From assembly GCA_964451785.1 (NCBI GenBank), contig CAYVJG010000018.1, positions 1-52,781 on the forward strand: a stretch of DNA of 52,781 nt, in the 5' to 3' direction. The notes beneath the pieces are model-generated. The model searched no databases. It was not told the origin of the DNA and worked only from the letters and a program-made list of their open reading frames with translations. Shown here piece by piece: positions 52,701 to 52,781 of the stretch (its first letter is position 1; the number at the start of each line of letters is the position of its first letter). The DNA comes from JAJYSO01 sp964451785. Lineage in GTDB: Bacteria; Bacteroidota; Bacteroidia; Flavobacteriales; Flavobacteriaceae. The position numbers were made by a program, and so were the translations under genes.

Positions 52701-52781
52701 GCTCCCACGCGAATCTTTTCGCGCGGCTATCAAATATATTAAGTCTAGGATTGACCAAATTACAGGGTGCAATTGTGCAAT
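52701..52781 (+). repeat. Repeat family C, copy 4, reaching the window end
   Basis: CCACGCGAA-tctt-TTCGCGCGG (52705-52726) is followed by the 55-bp unit 52727-52781, identical to 4271-4325. The window stops inside the repeat. Confidence 0.85.

Noticed and set aside
1..52781. tRNA or rRNA genes
   Set aside because: I saw no cloverleaf with CCA-adjacent acceptor stem and no rRNA-like segment in the intergenic spaces; a covariance search would be needed to exclude them formally.

Overview
The window reads as chromosomal DNA of a member of the Bacteroidota, most likely the family Flavobacteriaceae. The evidence is moderately AT-rich sequence, -7 promoter boxes of the TAnnTTTG type, near absence of Shine-Dalgarno sites, several TTG starts, and lineage-typical families: PCMD-domain lipoprotein, DUF4296, DUF5687, DUF3472, a one-cysteine DksA-like protein, and DnaE with a fused proofreading exonuclease. 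I cannot name the genus. No rRNA, tRNA, CRISPR array, intact transposase or prophage was seen.

Layout. 1-6.6 kb is accessory in character. It holds a repeat fragment, a PCMD lipoprotein and beta-barrel pair, a double-ATPase oligopeptide-type ABC protein, and a two-gene cassette. The cassette encodes a papain-like lipoprotein whose 5' end carries four 7-bp tandem repeats, followed by a small secreted partner. 6.6-13.5 kb is a reverse-strand housekeeping block: ogt, DUF4296, dihydroorotase, polyprenol-phosphate mannosyltransferase-like, DksA-like, ileS. 13.8-24.7 kb has a TerB-like protein, fbp, a GNAT, dusB, dnaE and an ABC/DUF5687 exporter, with two hairpin-rich repeat copies between genes. 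25.1-32.6 kb has tyrS, era, a lipoprotein/ECF sigma/anti-sigma-barrel operon, plsC, trpS and a HIT protein. 32.6-41.5 kb is regulatory and transport: AraC facing a CynX-type MFS transporter across a palindrome, a crotonase, an NtrY-like kinase, an HD hydrolase, a DHA2 MFS pump and a PhoB/PhoR-like pair. 41.7-47.3 kb carries trmB, a LysE-type exporter, an alkyltransferase-like protein, a JmjC/cupin protein and polA. 47.3-52.1 kb is a small surface-glycan group (three glycosyltransferases and a QdtA/FdtA-type ketoisomerase) and a DUF3472 protein. The last 640 bases hold only repeats.

Three dispersed repeat families run through the intergenic spaces: (A) a composite of about 130 bp made of a long hairpin with a conserved loop plus a 56-bp TTATACC/GGTATAA module; (B) a unit of about 250 bp made of successive short hairpins; (C) a CGCGAA/TTCGCG hairpin followed by a 55-bp unit that is identical at 4271-4325 and 52727-52781.

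The most interesting candidates are the heptanucleotide tract, which sets the reading frame of the papain-like lipoprotein and looks like a phase-variation switch now in the OFF register, and the lipoprotein/ECF/anti-sigma-barrel operon. All functional statements rest on motif recognition by eye; no database search was run.
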